DNA of 64,000 nucleotides from Chryseobacterium gregarium DSM 19109 (GTDB taxonomy: Bacteria; Bacteroidota; Bacteroidia; Flavobacteriales; Weeksellaceae), in assembly GCF_000430845.1 (NCBI RefSeq), contig NZ_AUMU01000006.1, positions 62,001 to 126,000 on the forward strand. Reading direction: 5' to 3'. The notes beneath the pieces were generated by a model. The model was given only the letters and a program-made list of their open reading frames with translations, did not search any database and was not told where the DNA came from. Both the position numbers and the translations under genes were made by a program. Positions within the stretch are counted from its first letter, which is position 1. Each line of letters begins with the position of its first letter. This document shows positions 9,473 to 18,793 of this stretch, in pieces.

Positions 9473-11395
9473 ATGAAAAAATTATACCTTTTTCTTTTGA
9501 GTGCTGTCGTTTTTCAGCAATTGTATTCTCAAAATGATAATCCGGAAAAAAAAGGACTGATTGCAAAGGAGATGAAATCTTTTGCCCATAAAATGGATGC
9601 AGGCAATACCAATCCCAACACCCTGAATTATGATCTTCAGTACCAGCGCATGGATGTTACCATCAATCCTTCCGTATATAATATTTCCGGTTCGGTAACT
9701 TCTCATTTCAAACCGAATCAGGTAATGAACAGCATTTATTTTGACCTCAATAATCAGATGCCGGTTTCCCAGGTCGTCTATCATGGTCAGAATCTCAGCT
9801 TTCAGCAGCTTTCCACCAAAGAGCTGAAGATTAATTTTGCAGCATCCGTTGCCGCCAATGTGCTGGATTCTCTTACGGTATATTATTCCGGGGCGCCTTC
9901 AATGGCAAACAACGCTTTCTTCAACGGCACTCAGGGGGGAACTGCTGTTTTGTCGACATTAAATGAGCCTTACGGGGCACAGGATTGGTTCCCCACCAAA
10001 CAGAGTTTGAATGACAAGATTGAAAGAGTCGATATTAAAGTAACTACGCCTTCCCAGTATAATGTGGCTTCCAACGGAAAACTGATGTCTGAAACCCTCT
10101 TGGGCAACGGACAGAAACGGACGTTCTGGAGGACCCAATATCCCACTGCAGCTTATCTGATTGCGCTTTCAGTGACCAATTTTGTCAAGCTTAATGATAC
10201 GATGGGAAATCCTCCTTTCCCTTTTGTCAATTATATATTTCCTTCCACCGCTTCCGATACGGCCAGCATGAGCAATATCGAATGGACTAAAACGGTAATG
10301 AATACTTTTGAAACCTATTTCGGACCTTACCCTTTCAGGAATGAAAAATATGGGCATATGGAATTCCAGGCCGGAGGCGGAATGGAGCACCAGACCATGA
10401 CTTCAATGGGTTCTTGGGGAAGAGGACTGATTGCCCATGAACTTGCCCATCAGTGGTTCGGCGACAAAGTCACCTGCGGAGCATGGAATGATATCTGGCT
10501 GAATGAAGGTTTCGCCACTTTCGGCGAACATGTGGCCAATGAAAAATTGTTAATGTCCAATACGGAATTTTTAGATTATCTGCTCATCCAGAAAAATTAT
10601 GTCACAGGAGCACCTGACGGCAGTGTGTATGTTGCAGATTCCGATTTGGGAAGTACCGGCACCATTTTCAACGGGAGGCTATCCTATTCGAAAGGAGCCT
10701 ATGTATTGAGAATGCTGAAATGGATTTTGGGAGATGCCGCTTTTTATCAGGCTCTTCAGCAATACCACTCAAGACCGGCTCTTGCCTATAATTATGTAAA
10801 GACACAGGATTTCAATGCTTCTTTATTACAGTCGACAGGACAGGATTTTACAGGGTTCTTTAATGACTGGATCTATGGGGAAGGCTATCCCGTTTATGAT
10901 ATCCGATGGAAACAGACGGGAAATTCTTTGACTTTCAGAGCATCCCAGACCCAAAGCAGTCCGACGGTAAGTTTCTTCGAGATGCCGTTGCCGGTAAAAG
11001 TCAACGGGACTGGAGGCCAAGTCGCCTATTTTGCTTTGAATAATACCACGAATAACCAGTATTTCGTACAGTCGGTAACCTTCCCGGTTGCCAGTGTGGA
11101 ATTCAATTATGATTATCAGATCCTGGAAAGAAATTCTACGGTGACAATGGACACCAGTTTAGGAACTGCTGAGGCGGCTAAGGAAGCGTTTGCATTATAT
11201 CCGAATCCTGCGAAAAACGAGCTGTATATCAAAGGAATTGATAAACCGGCAGACTTCACCATTTACTTCACCGACGGAAAATTAGTGAGAAAGGGAATAT
11301 GCGTACCTGAAAAGGCCATTAATATTTCAGAGCTCGTTCCCGGAATCTATGTATTTAAGATAAAAGAGAGGAACATTAAATTTATCAAGAAATAA
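9473..11395 (+). CDS. Secreted M1 family metallopeptidase with T9SS sorting domain
   Basis: 640 residues with signal peptide (MKKLYLFLLSAVVFQQLYSQ). It is a zinc aminopeptidase-fold (gluzincin, M1) enzyme: GGGMEHQ near residue 304 matches the exopeptidase GxMEN-type loop, HELAH (H322, E323, H326) binds zinc, and NEGFA supplies the third ligand E345, 18 residues after HExxH. The last 70 or so residues start at ALYPNPAKNELYI and end FIKK, a type A C-terminal domain that directs secretion by the type IX system and surface attachment. It probably degrades peptides outside the cell. TATCTTTG at 9447-9454 is a possible -7 box; the gene is monocistronic and ends at a terminator. Confidence 0.9.
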   Translation: MKKLYLFLLSAVVFQQLYSQNDNPEKKGLIAKEMKSFAHKMDAGNTNPNTLNYDLQYQRMDVTINPSVYNISGSVTSHFKPNQVMNSIYFDLNNQMPVSQVVYHGQNLSFQQLSTKELKINFAASVAANVLDSLTVYYSGAPSMANNAFFNGTQGGTAVLSTLNEPYGAQDWFPTKQSLNDKIERVDIKVTTPSQYNVASNGKLMSETLLGNGQKRTFWRTQYPTAAYLIALSVTNFVKLNDTMGNPPFPFVNYIFPSTASDTASMSNIEWTKTVMNTFETYFGPYPFRNEKYGHMEFQAGGGMEHQTMTSMGSWGRGLIAHELAHQWFGDKVTCGAWNDIWLNEGFATFGEHVANEKLLMSNTEFLDYLLIQKNYVTGAPDGSVYVADSDLGSTGTIFNGRLSYSKGAYVLRMLKWILGDAAFYQALQQYHSRPALAYNYVKTQDFNASLLQSTGQDFTGFFNDWIYGEGYPVYDIRWKQTGNSLTFRASQTQSSPTVSFFEMPLPVKVNGTGGQVAYFALNNTTNNQYFVQSVTFPVASVEFNYDYQILERNSTVTMDTSLGTAEAAKEAFALYPNPAKNELYIKGIDKPADFTIYFTDGKLVRKGICVPEKAINISELVPGIYVFKIKERNIKFIKK

Positions 11396-11420
11396 CAAAG
11401 TTTACGATCATCAAATAACC

Positions 11421-11454
11421 AAGCCGTTTCATAAGTTTGAAACGGCTTTTTTTT
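11421..11454 (+). terminator. Intrinsic terminator after the M1 peptidase gene
   Basis: AAGCCGTTTCA (11421-11431), loop TAAGTT, TGAAACGGCTT (11438-11448): a perfect 11-bp stem followed by a T run. Confidence 0.9.
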
Positions 11455-11486
11455 ATTAAATTAGCATACCAAAAATTTATCAGAAA

Positions 11487-12683
11487 ATGATCTCTAAAAA
11501 GTATCTTGAAAACTTACAGAACGAACTGCAGAATATTGAATATGACGGCCTTTACAAAAAAGAAAGGATTATTACTTCCCAGCAGAGTGCGGAAATAGAA
11601 GCCAATGGGAAAAGGCTGCTGAACTTCTGTGCCAATAATTATCTGGGATTATCCAACCATCCGGAAGTAATGAAAGCTTCCCAGGACATGATCGGGTCCC
11701 ACGGGTACGGAATGTCGTCTGTTCGTTTCATCTGCGGGACTCAGGATATCCACAAGCAGCTGGAGCAGAAAATTGCTGGATTTTTAGGACTGGAAGATAC
11801 TATTTTATATGCAGCCTGCTTCGATGCCAACGGCGGGGTTTTCGAACCTTTGTTTACGGAAGAAGATGCGATTATTTCAGACGAACTGAACCATGCTTCA
11901 ATCATCGATGGGGTCCGTCTCTGTAAGGCGGCAAGGTACCGGTATAAAAACAACAATATGGAAGATCTGGAAGCTCAGCTGATTGCCGCTTCTGAAAAAA
12001 GCCACCGCTTCAAAATTATTGTAACGGACGGTGTATTCTCTATGGACGGAATTGTTGCAGACCTGAAAGGTGTTTGTGACCTTGCAGATAAATATGATGC
12101 ATTGGTTATGGTAGATGACTCCCATGCTACCGGCTTTATCGGGAAAACAGGCCGCGGAACCCATGAAGCCAATGAGGTGATGGGCAGGGTAGACATCATT
12201 ACGTCTACGCTGGGGAAAGCTTTGGGCGGTGCCCTGGGCGGATTTACTTCCGGTAAAAAGGAAATCATTGATATGCTGAGACAGCGTTCAAGACCTTACT
12301 TGTTTTCCAATTCACTGGCTCCCGGAATTGTAGGGGCAGCTCTGAAAGTTTTGGATATGATCTCCGAAGATACTTCTCTCCGTGATCAGGTAATGGAAAA
12401 TGCAGAATATTTCAGAAAGGAAATGAAAGCCAAAGGCTTTGATATTCCCGATGGTGATGCTGCGATTGTTCCGGTGATGTTGTATGATGCACCCTTAGCC
12501 CAGAAAATGGCGGAAAAGCTGATGGATGAAGGCATTTACGTGATCGGGTTCTTCTATCCTGTAGTACCGAAAGGAAAAGCGAGAATCAGGGTCCAGCTTT
12601 CCGCGGCACATACCAGAGAACACCTTGATAAAGCCATTGCGGCATTTGAAAAAGTAGGAAAGGAGCTTGATGTAATTTCTTAA
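11487..12683 (+). CDS. kbl: Glycine C-acetyltransferase (2-amino-3-ketobutyrate CoA ligase)
   Basis: 398 residues, a PLP-dependent alpha-oxoamine synthase. In threonine breakdown it converts 2-amino-3-ketobutyrate plus CoA to glycine and acetyl-CoA. Visible motifs are [11 protein letters not shown] near residue 46, VDDSHATGF near 207, and the PLP lysine K244 in STLGKALGG, the same position as in the E. coli enzyme. Length and the N-terminal motif separate it from 8-amino-7-oxononanoate synthase (BioF), the nearest alternative. Threonine dehydrogenase is not adjacent. The following gene begins 10 nt after the stop, so co-transcription is likely. Confidence 0.92.
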   Translation: MISKKYLENLQNELQNIEYDGLYKKERIITSQQSAEIEANGKRLLNFCANNYLGLSNHPEVMKASQDMIGSHGYGMSSVRFICGTQDIHKQLEQKIAGFLGLEDTILYAACFDANGGVFEPLFTEEDAIISDELNHASIIDGVRLCKAARYRYKNNNMEDLEAQLIAASEKSHRFKIIVTDGVFSMDGIVADLKGVCDLADKYDALVMVDDSHATGFIGKTGRGTHEANEVMGRVDIITSTLGKALGGALGGFTSGKKEIIDMLRQRSRPYLFSNSLAPGIVGAALKVLDMISEDTSLRDQVMENAEYFRKEMKAKGFDIPDGDAAIVPVMLYDAPLAQKMAEKLMDEGIYVIGFFYPVVPKGKARIRVQLSAAHTREHLDKAIAAFEKVGKELDVIS

Positions 12684-12693
12684 AAGGAGTCTT

Positions 12694-13221
12694 ATGAAAA
12701 AATTATTGCTGATTCTCGGTTTTGTCTGCTTTCAGAGTTTTTTTGCACAAAACATTATGGATCTTGATCTTAAAAATGTTGAGCTGCAAGGGATGCAACC
12801 CGTAAAAATAAATAAGGAAATGAAAGCTGCGGGGATTACCAAAGTTCCTTTTGTAACGGATAACCCTAGTGTCATTTCTAAAATTGCAGATAAAGAAATT
12901 GCTTCTAAAATCAAAAAAATCTATTGTTTTGTTTATGATGATCCTAAAGATAATTTGAATGACGGAGGGGTTTATGTATATCAGTTTAATACGAAAAAAG
13001 ATCTGGATAATTATCTTACCAAGAATTTTGAACAGCCCAATTACCGGGTTTTAGTAAAAGATTTATTTTACATCCGCATCTGGAGCGACTATGGCTACCA
13101 GATAGAAGGTAAGGAAACAAGCGACGATCATTTAAATAAACTGGAAAAATATTACACCAATTTAGGAGCGAAAAAAATCAGGTTAAAGCAGGACAAATCC
13201 AATATTACGGTGGTGCAGTAA
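12694..13221 (+). CDS. Secreted protein of unknown function
   Basis: 175 residues with signal peptide (MKKLLLILGFVCFQSFFAQ). The mature protein contains KIYCFVYDDPKD near residue 72 and a lysine-rich C-terminal end; no known family is recognised. It begins 10 nt after kbl, and AAGGAG at 12684-12689 is an unusually good Shine-Dalgarno match for this phylum. It is followed after 3 nt by a lipoprotein gene, so the two are probably expressed together; whether they work with kbl is unclear. Confidence 0.7.
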   Translation: MKKLLLILGFVCFQSFFAQNIMDLDLKNVELQGMQPVKINKEMKAAGITKVPFVTDNPSVISKIADKEIASKIKKIYCFVYDDPKDNLNDGGVYVYQFNTKKDLDNYLTKNFEQPNYRVLVKDLFYIRIWSDYGYQIEGKETSDDHLNKLEKYYTNLGAKKIRLKQDKSNITVVQ

Positions 13222-13224
13222 CCT

Positions 13225-13662
13225 ATGAAAATAAAATTATTGTTTTTACTGTATTGTGTATTTTCAGTTTCATGTAAAACTAAAATTAATCAATATGTAA
13301 AAGATGATAACAACACCAATAAAAGAAACGGAAAATGGGAAGAAGAATACTCTTCAGATGAAGGGGTTCTGATTTCCATCGGAAAATATAAGAAAGGAGA
13401 GAAAATTGGTGTCTGGAAGACTTTCTCAAATCATCAACTTTTCCAGAAAGATAAAATCAGAAAAAATATTACAAACACCAAAAGATATTTTCCCAACGGA
13501 AAAATGATGGAACAAGGTCAGAGTAAATTCGAGATTTCAAAAGAAGAACGCCACTGGTTTTATTTCGGAGACTGGAAATTTTATAATGATCAAGGAGAAC
13601 TTTTATACATTAAGAAATATTTTAACGGTAATAAAACCGATAGTATTTCTTTAAAAAAATAG
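13225..13662 (+). CDS. Lipoprotein with MORN-like repeats
   Basis: 145 residues with a type II signal peptide and lipobox ending at C17 (FSVSC). The mature part carries repeated G-x-W-x(4-5)-Y/F blocks such as RNGKWEEEY, GVWKTF, YFPNGKMMEQGQ and GDWKFYNDQGELLYIKKYF, the pattern of MORN-like repeats found in Bacteroidota lipoproteins. Likely outer-membrane anchored; function unknown. It lies 3 nt after the preceding secreted protein gene and 5 nt before the hemJ-like gene. Confidence 0.7.
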   Translation: MKIKLLFLLYCVFSVSCKTKINQYVKDDNNTNKRNGKWEEEYSSDEGVLISIGKYKKGEKIGVWKTFSNHQLFQKDKIRKNITNTKRYFPNGKMMEQGQSKFEISKEERHWFYFGDWKFYNDQGELLYIKKYFNGNKTDSISLKK

Positions 13663-13667
13663 GTAAA

Positions 13668-14216
13668 ATGCTTTATACGATAATAAAAGCGCTTCACATA
13701 ATTTTTATGGTCAGTTATTTTGCGGGAATTTTTTATCTCGTCAGGATTTTCGTGTACTATAAAGATACCGATGGATTTCCGGAGGAAAAGAAGAGGATTT
13801 TAAGAGAACAGTATATTTTTATGGCAGGAAGGCTTTGGAACATCATTACCGTTCCGGCCGGAATCATCATGGCGGTTTGCGGACTGGTCATGATTTTCTT
13901 GAATACTGGATTGATGAAAATGCCCTGGTTTCATCTGAAACTTACCTTTCTTATCGGTCTTGCGATCTACCATTACTGGTGCTGGAAAAAAGTATTGGAA
14001 TTAAAGAAACTCAACGGAACTGAACTCGATACGGCAAATATCAAACTGAGACAGGCCAATGAGATCGCTACCTTTATTCTGTTTCTCGTCGTATTTACAG
14101 TGATCTTAAAATCTCAGGTCATTGAATACTGGTGGCAATTAATTTTAGGATTTTTCGTTCTGGTATTTCTGATTATGATGACGGTTAAACTGGTGAATAA
14201 GAATAAAAAGAAATAA
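13668..14216 (+). CDS. HemJ/CopD-like membrane protein (putative protoporphyrinogen oxidase)
   Basis: 182 residues with about five hydrophobic segments. The opening KALHIIFMVSYFAGIFYLVR and the MPWFHLKLTFLIGLAIYHYW region match the HemJ (UPF0093, PF03653) family, with the conserved His in the first helix and the Trp/Lys pair in the third. HemJ proteins oxidise protoporphyrinogen IX to protoporphyrin IX in the inner membrane; many flavobacterial members are labelled only CopD family. No other heme synthesis gene is nearby, so the role is from family resemblance. It starts 5 nt after the previous gene. Confidence 0.75.
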   Translation: MLYTIIKALHIIFMVSYFAGIFYLVRIFVYYKDTDGFPEEKKRILREQYIFMAGRLWNIITVPAGIIMAVCGLVMIFLNTGLMKMPWFHLKLTFLIGLAIYHYWCWKKVLELKKLNGTELDTANIKLRQANEIATFILFLVVFTVILKSQVIEYWWQLILGFFVLVFLIMMTVKLVNKNKKK

Positions 14217-14224
14217 ATAAAATG

Positions 14225-14272
14225 ATAAGTTAAGAGTGATGAATGATAAGCTCATCACCACTCATAACTTAT
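14225..14272. repeat. Imperfect inverted repeat in spacer
   Basis: ATAAGTTAAGAGTGATGA (14225-14242) is an imperfect reverse complement of the stretch ending CTCATAACTTAT (14252-14272). It is an AT-rich spacer element resembling the ATAAGT/ATTACTC spacer at 27375-27500. Confidence 0.55.
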
Positions 14273-14297
14273 GATTTACAACTCATAACTATAAAAC

Positions 14298-15026
14298 ATG
14301 TTTGCAATTTTAAAAAAAGAACTTTGGAGCTATTTCGGGAACTGGAGCGCCTGGCTGATCATTGCGGCGTTCAGCTTGATTGCGACGCTGTTTCTGTTTT
14401 TTTTCGATAATGATTCCAATATTTTTGAGATCGGGACTGCTTCTCTGCAAAGCTACTTTGTTTTGGTGCCCTGGTTCCTGATGTTTATCATTCCCGCACT
14501 TTCAATGAGAACTTTCGCTGAGGAACAGCAGACCGGCACTTTAAACTGGCTGTTTTCCCAGCCGCTGAAAGTCTCAGACCTGGTATTCGGAAAATTTCTT
14601 TCGGTCTGGATCGTTGGGATTTTATGTCTGATTCCGTCATTGATTTACCTGTATACCGTGTATGTTTTAGGCGTTCCTGCCGGAAATATTGACCTGGGAA
14701 TGACATTCGGAAGCTATATCGGACTGATGATCCTGATTGCCGCATTTTCCGGTGTCGGAATCCTGGCGTCTTCTGTTTCCCAGAACCAGATTATGGCTTA
14801 TCTGCTTGGGGTTTTCATGTGCTTCATCATGTATTTCGGAATCGAACAGCTGGCCAGTTATAAATTACTGGGCGGTGCAGATTTTATTTTGCAGAATATC
14901 GGCTTTTACCAGCATTTCCTGGGATTTACCAGAGGACTTATTGATTTTAAGGATGTCGCTTATTTTGTTTTGATCATCGGCGTAACCTTGGTGTTGTCCA
15001 ATCATTTTATCAATAAAAAGAAGTAA
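14298..15026 (+). CDS. gldF: Gliding motility ABC transporter permease GldF
   Basis: 242 residues with six hydrophobic segments, matching the ABC-2 type permease GldF. The motif AEEQQTGTLNWLFSQPL after the second helix is typical of these permeases. In flavobacteria GldA, GldF and GldG form an ABC transporter connected to gliding motility, though many gliding species need it only conditionally. gldG follows after 4 nt, which confirms the pair; gldA is not in this window. Confidence 0.92.
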   Translation: MFAILKKELWSYFGNWSAWLIIAAFSLIATLFLFFFDNDSNIFEIGTASLQSYFVLVPWFLMFIIPALSMRTFAEEQQTGTLNWLFSQPLKVSDLVFGKFLSVWIVGILCLIPSLIYLYTVYVLGVPAGNIDLGMTFGSYIGLMILIAAFSGVGILASSVSQNQIMAYLLGVFMCFIMYFGIEQLASYKLLGGADFILQNIGFYQHFLGFTRGLIDFKDVAYFVLIIGVTLVLSNHFINKKK

Positions 15027-15030
15027 AAGT

Positions 15031-16698
15031 ATGAAGAAGATACAGTTCAGATCCCCGTTAGGAATTTTGCTTTTTGTGGTGTTGCCGCTCGCCGTAATCC
15101 TGGCGGTTTCAGGAATCAGATTGGATTTAACCAAAGAAAAAAGATACACGCTTTCTGAAAGCAGTATTAAAGTACTGGAATCCGTTAAAAAACCGATCAT
15201 GGTCGAAGTGTACCTGGAAGGTGATTTCCCTGCGGATTTCAAACAGCTTCAGGGCGAGACTAAGTTCATACTGGAGAACTTCAGGAAGGTGAATTCAAAT
15301 GTGGATTTTAAATTCATTGACCCGATTAAAACAAAAATCCCGAAAGACAGTTTATTGTCCCATGGAATATACCCGTCTGTTCTGGACGACAGAAAAAGCG
15401 GGAAGACTTCACAGATCGAAATTTATCCGTATGCCCTGATTAAAAACGGGAAAACAAAAGTAACCGTGCCGCTGGTTGTAGAGCAGAACTATTCGGATAA
15501 TGCCGAATTGCTTAACAAATCCATTGAAAACCTGGAATACAATTTTATTTCAAAACTAAAAATAGCCACCAACGACACTTTCAGGAAAGTGGGTGTTCTC
15601 GTGAATCAGGACGAATTAAGCCCGGGAGAATTCCAGGGATTTATGAATCTGGCCCTGGAAAATTATGATGCTGGTCCGATTATTCCTAAAAACCGGACCG
15701 AACTTTCATTAGCGGATGTCCCATTGCTTAAACAGATGAGTGCCCTGGTGATTGCAAAGCCCAGAAAAGCATTTACTGATGGGGAAAAGGTAATTCTTGA
15801 CCAATACATCATGAACGGCGGAAAAACCCTTTGGATGATCGATGCCGTGAATGCAGAAATGGATACCTTAATGCGTTCTGAAAAGCTGATGCCTTATCCG
15901 GTTGACCTGAATCTGACGGATTTTTTCTTTAATTACGGGATCAGGATCAACCCTGCTCTGGTAAAAGATGTAAAGAAGTTTGCCAAACTGAAGTTTGTGG
16001 CCGGGGAAGTCGCCGGGAATGCCCAGTATTCGACGCAGCCGTGGCCATATTTTCCTTTAGGCATTGCAGAAGATGAAAATCCGATTACTAAAAATATCAA
16101 TCCTGTAAAATTCGAGTTCCCGACTTCGATTGATACCCTGGGAAGGAAAAATATTAAAACTTCGGTATTGTTTGAGTCGAGTGAAAGAACATCTCTGAAA
16201 CAGGTCCCGAATTATGTAAGCCTGGAGGAAATCAACAGTGTCGACAGTCTGGGACAGATGGAAAAACCAAGCACGCCTAAAATTTTCGCCGTGGCCCTGC
16301 AGGGTAAATTTACTTCTGCCTATGCTTCAAGGATCGAAAGAAAATCCTATCCCGGTTTTAAAGTGTCAAGTCCTGAAAATAAAATGATCGTGATCGCCGA
16401 CGGAGATGTGGCAAGAAATAAAGTGGTGAACGGAAAACCGATGCCCTTGGGAATGGATGTCCTGACACAGGAACGTTTCGGAAATGAACAGTTCTTAAAA
16501 AATGCACTGGATTACCTTTTGGACGACAGCAATCTTATGGAACTGAGAAATCGCAATATCGAAGAACGGCTGCTGGACCGCTACCTGATCAATGAAGAAA
16601 GAAATTACTGGCAATGGTTTAATTTGCTGCTTCCTTTAGCCATTATCGGTATTTTGGGAGGATTGTTCTTCTGGTTAAGAAAGAGGAAGTTTGAATAA
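15031..16698 (+). CDS. gldG: Gliding motility ABC transporter auxiliary protein GldG
   Basis: 555 residues: an N-terminal membrane anchor (LGILLFVVLPLAVILAVSGI), a large periplasmic region starting with LTKEKRYTLSESSIKVLESV, and a C-terminal membrane helix (WFNLLLPLAIIGILGGLFFW) before a basic tail. This is the GldG/ABC_transp_aux arrangement, partner of GldF encoded 4 nt upstream. The gene ends at a bidirectional terminator shared with the convergent small gene. Confidence 0.92.
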   Translation: MKKIQFRSPLGILLFVVLPLAVILAVSGIRLDLTKEKRYTLSESSIKVLESVKKPIMVEVYLEGDFPADFKQLQGETKFILENFRKVNSNVDFKFIDPIKTKIPKDSLLSHGIYPSVLDDRKSGKTSQIEIYPYALIKNGKTKVTVPLVVEQNYSDNAELLNKSIENLEYNFISKLKIATNDTFRKVGVLVNQDELSPGEFQGFMNLALENYDAGPIIPKNRTELSLADVPLLKQMSALVIAKPRKAFTDGEKVILDQYIMNGGKTLWMIDAVNAEMDTLMRSEKLMPYPVDLNLTDFFFNYGIRINPALVKDVKKFAKLKFVAGEVAGNAQYSTQPWPYFPLGIAEDENPITKNINPVKFEFPTSIDTLGRKNIKTSVLFESSERTSLKQVPNYVSLEEINSVDSLGQMEKPSTPKIFAVALQGKFTSAYASRIERKSYPGFKVSSPENKMIVIADGDVARNKVVNGKPMPLGMDVLTQERFGNEQFLKNALDYLLDDSNLMELRNRNIEERLLDRYLINEERNYWQWFNLLLPLAIIGILGGLFFWLRKRKFE

Positions 16699-16701
16699 GA
16701 A

Positions 16702-16731
16702 AAAAAGAGAAACTGTAAGGTTTCTCTTTTT
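16702..16731. terminator. Bidirectional terminator between gldG and the convergent gene
   Basis: AAAAAGAGAAAC (16702-16713) and GTTTCTCTTTTT (16720-16731) form a perfect 12-bp stem around TGTAAG, with T runs on both strands. Confidence 0.9.
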
Positions 16732-16765
16732 TATATAAAATCTACAAGACTAAATATATTTTGCT

Positions 16766-17209
16766 TTAAATATTTGAGTACTTAAACGGGAGACTGACGA
16801 TGTCGATTATTTTTTCGCCTTTGTTATTTTTCCCGGCTTCCCATTTAATACCTTGGGTCGCTTTTTGAGCCGCTTTTCTAACTTCACTGTTAAAAACTTC
16901 ATCATCTCCGTAAGTGGAAATATTGATGACACTCCCGTCACTTCCGATCTTAAGGATAATTTTGGTTTTTAAATCTTTATTCAAAGGCTTAAGTGCAACT
17001 ATGTTCAGGTTTTTACCAACATTACTGATGAAAGTTTTATTTCCGCCAGGGTACTGGGCCGAAAAAGTGATCATGGGTTGAGGCGGAACAGACATATCCT
17101 GCGGCTGCCGTGATTCAAATTTATCTTTTGCTTTTTCTTCTTTTTTTATTTTTTGGGCAAATCCGGTTCCGAAGATCAGGATCAGAAAAAGTAAGCCTAT
17201 TTTTTTCAT
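16766..17209 (-). CDS. Secreted TonB C-terminal-domain-like protein
   Basis: 147 residues with signal peptide (MKKIGLLFLILIFGTGFAQ). The mature part resembles the C-terminal domain of TonB: YPGGNKTFISNVGKNLN near residue 53, a KIILKIGSDGSVINIS strand pair near 82, then EVRKAAQKATQGIKWEAGK and LPFKYSNI at the end. It lacks the long transmembrane helix plus proline-rich spacer of a true energy transducer, so it is a periplasmic TonB-like protein of unknown role, not a classical TonB. Confidence 0.7.
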   Translation of the reverse strand: MKKIGLLFLILIFGTGFAQKIKKEEKAKDKFESRQPQDMSVPPQPMITFSAQYPGGNKTFISNVGKNLNIVALKPLNKDLKTKIILKIGSDGSVINISTYGDDEVFNSEVRKAAQKATQGIKWEAGKNNKGEKIIDIVSLPFKYSNI

Positions 17210-17334
17210 AGTAATATTGGATTTCTAAATATTTTATCGGTATTATTTATTAAAACATTTTCAAGTTTGGAAATTGATTCTTCACTTTGAACTCTCAGAA
17301 CTTCTCAATCAATTTTAATTTTCTATTTTAAATA

Positions 17335-17605
17335 TCAATTAATCAAAATTGCAGGATATAATATATTATGAAGTTTAAAAAATAGTCTTTTAAATTTGTC
17401 AATTTCTTTCAAAGGAATATATTTTATAGAATCTAACTTGCTATTATCTTGTTCTAAAAGAAGCAATAATTTGTGATCACCTCTATACATTGTAATAGTT
17501 TTGAGTTTAACTCTTCATATTCCTTAGACGTTAAATATAATAAAGAATCAATTATTTGGCTTTCATTTTAATAATTTCTTTTGCTATAGATATTTTCTTT
17601 TGTTG
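17335..17605 (-). pseudogene. Decayed ORF fragment of unknown family
   Basis: The 17210-17618 gap is not plain spacer. On the minus strand, protein-like text can be followed through two frameshifts: SIAKEIIK, then (after an apparent 1-nt loss near 17570) NESQIIDSLLYLTSKEYEEL, then in another frame from about 17499 TITMYRGDHKLLLLLEQDN and KLDSIKYIPLKEIDKFKRLF, ending ILIN and TGA at 17335-17337. There is no start codon for the whole and the 5' end runs into the AraC gene's tail. I read it as the remnant of a roughly 90-residue-plus gene; the family is not recognised. Confidence 0.45.
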
Positions 17606-17618
17606 GAAAAATTATTAT

Positions 17619-18533
17619 TTAATTAAACAACTTCCTAAACTCACCCGGCGACTGGTTCGTCTTCTGCTTAAACAGCTTACTGAAAGACTGCGGATGCTCA
17701 AATCCTAACTCATACGCGATTTCACTGACCGATAAATGAGTGGTACTCAGGCGTTCCTTTGCCGTGTCAATAATTTTATTCTGGATATGCTGCTGCGTGT
17801 TCTGCTGGGTATGGATGCGTAGTAGGGTGCTAAGGTAATTGGCCGAGATATTCATTTCTCCGGCAATGGTTTTCACGGAAGGAATGCCGTGTTCAATGAG
17901 GTTTCCGGTTTTGAAATATCCGTCCAGGACTTCTTCAAATTTCACCAGCAGTTCATGGCTGGATTTTTTCCGGGTAAGAAACTGACGCTCGTAAAAACGT
18001 TCTGCATAAATCAGGAATAATTCGAGCTGGGCCACAATCAGTTCCTGCGTGAATTTATCCATATTGTTCTGGTATTCCCTTTCAATATTTTTAAACAGTC
18101 CTACAATGATTTTCTCTTCTTTATCAGAAAGGAAAAGCGCTTCATTGATCTGGTAGCTGAAAAATTCATACGATTTTATTTTTTTGATCAGGGAAGTCCC
18201 CCAAAGAAAATCCGGGTGGATCAGCAGTAAGTATCCGGTAGGTTCTATTTCAACTTCAGGCTTCATTTCTATTCTTAAGAACTGAAGCGGGGAAACAAAA
18301 CATAAGACCCCGGAATCAAAATCATATTCCTGCTGCCCATAATTAAACTTGGCATTGACATTTCGTTTCAGCCCGATCGAGTAATAATTCTGGATCCATT
18401 TCAGTTCATTGTCATCCACCGGATATTTAATCTTACTGTAGTCAATCAGGCTGACCAGCGGATGTTCCGGGCCGGGAAGGTTGCAGAAAGCATGGAAATC
18501 AGAAATAGAATTAAAACGGAAAGTCTCTTTCAT
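17619..18533 (-). CDS. AraC family transcriptional regulator
   Basis: 304 residues. The C-terminal 100 residues hold the double helix-turn-helix of AraC/XylS regulators: SVKTIAGEMNISANYLSTLLR for the first HTH and SVSEIAYELGFEHPQSFSKLFKQKTNQSPGEF (two parts) for the second. The N-terminal 190 residues form a cupin-like effector domain with no recognisable ligand signature. An SDR gene lies upstream on the same strand with a 260-nt gap; in flavobacteria AraC-SDR neighbours are common, so the SDR may be its target, but no operator is evident. Confidence 0.88.
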   Translation of the reverse strand: MKETFRFNSISDFHAFCNLPGPEHPLVSLIDYSKIKYPVDDNELKWIQNYYSIGLKRNVNAKFNYGQQEYDFDSGVLCFVSPLQFLRIEMKPEVEIEPTGYLLLIHPDFLWGTSLIKKIKSYEFFSYQINEALFLSDKEEKIIVGLFKNIEREYQNNMDKFTQELIVAQLELFLIYAERFYERQFLTRKKSSHELLVKFEEVLDGYFKTGNLIEHGIPSVKTIAGEMNISANYLSTLLRIHTQQNTQQHIQNKIIDTAKERLSTTHLSVSEIAYELGFEHPQSFSKLFKQKTNQSPGEFRKLFN

Positions 18534-18793
18534 AATGACTAAGTTAGATGTTTTTGTGAAAAGTACAATGTAAAAAGTATTTATGCTAAACTATTACCTC
18601 GGCTTAGGAAAATGCAGCGGTAAGAAAATGAACTCTGTTAGCGTTAAAAAAATGCTGTCCGAATGCGGGGAAAATATTTTACCGAAGCAGAAATATAGAA
18701 TCCATGCGGGTTTTAGAATTTTTAGAGAACAGAGTTCATGTTTACCGGAAGTTTCCCAGTCTTGATTTTCTGTGTTAAGGCAAAAGAAAACGA
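18534..18793. other. Spacer between the SDR gene and the AraC regulator
   Basis: 260 nt containing only a 60-codon open frame on the plus strand with no signal peptide, domain or composition argument for coding. This interval should hold the AraC gene's promoter (minus strand); no clear TAnnTTTG element was found. Confidence 0.4.

Noticed and set aside
11487..12683. BioF (8-amino-7-oxononanoate synthase) instead of Kbl
   Set aside because: Length, N-terminal motif and K244 position match glycine C-acetyltransferase and there are no biotin genes nearby.
16766..17209. True TonB energy transducer
   Set aside because: Only a cleavable signal peptide and a C-terminal-like domain; no lasting membrane anchor with proline-rich spacer.
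18583..18765. 60-codon plus-strand ORF between the AraC and SDR genes
   Set aside because: No domain, signal peptide, start context or promoter; probably chance.
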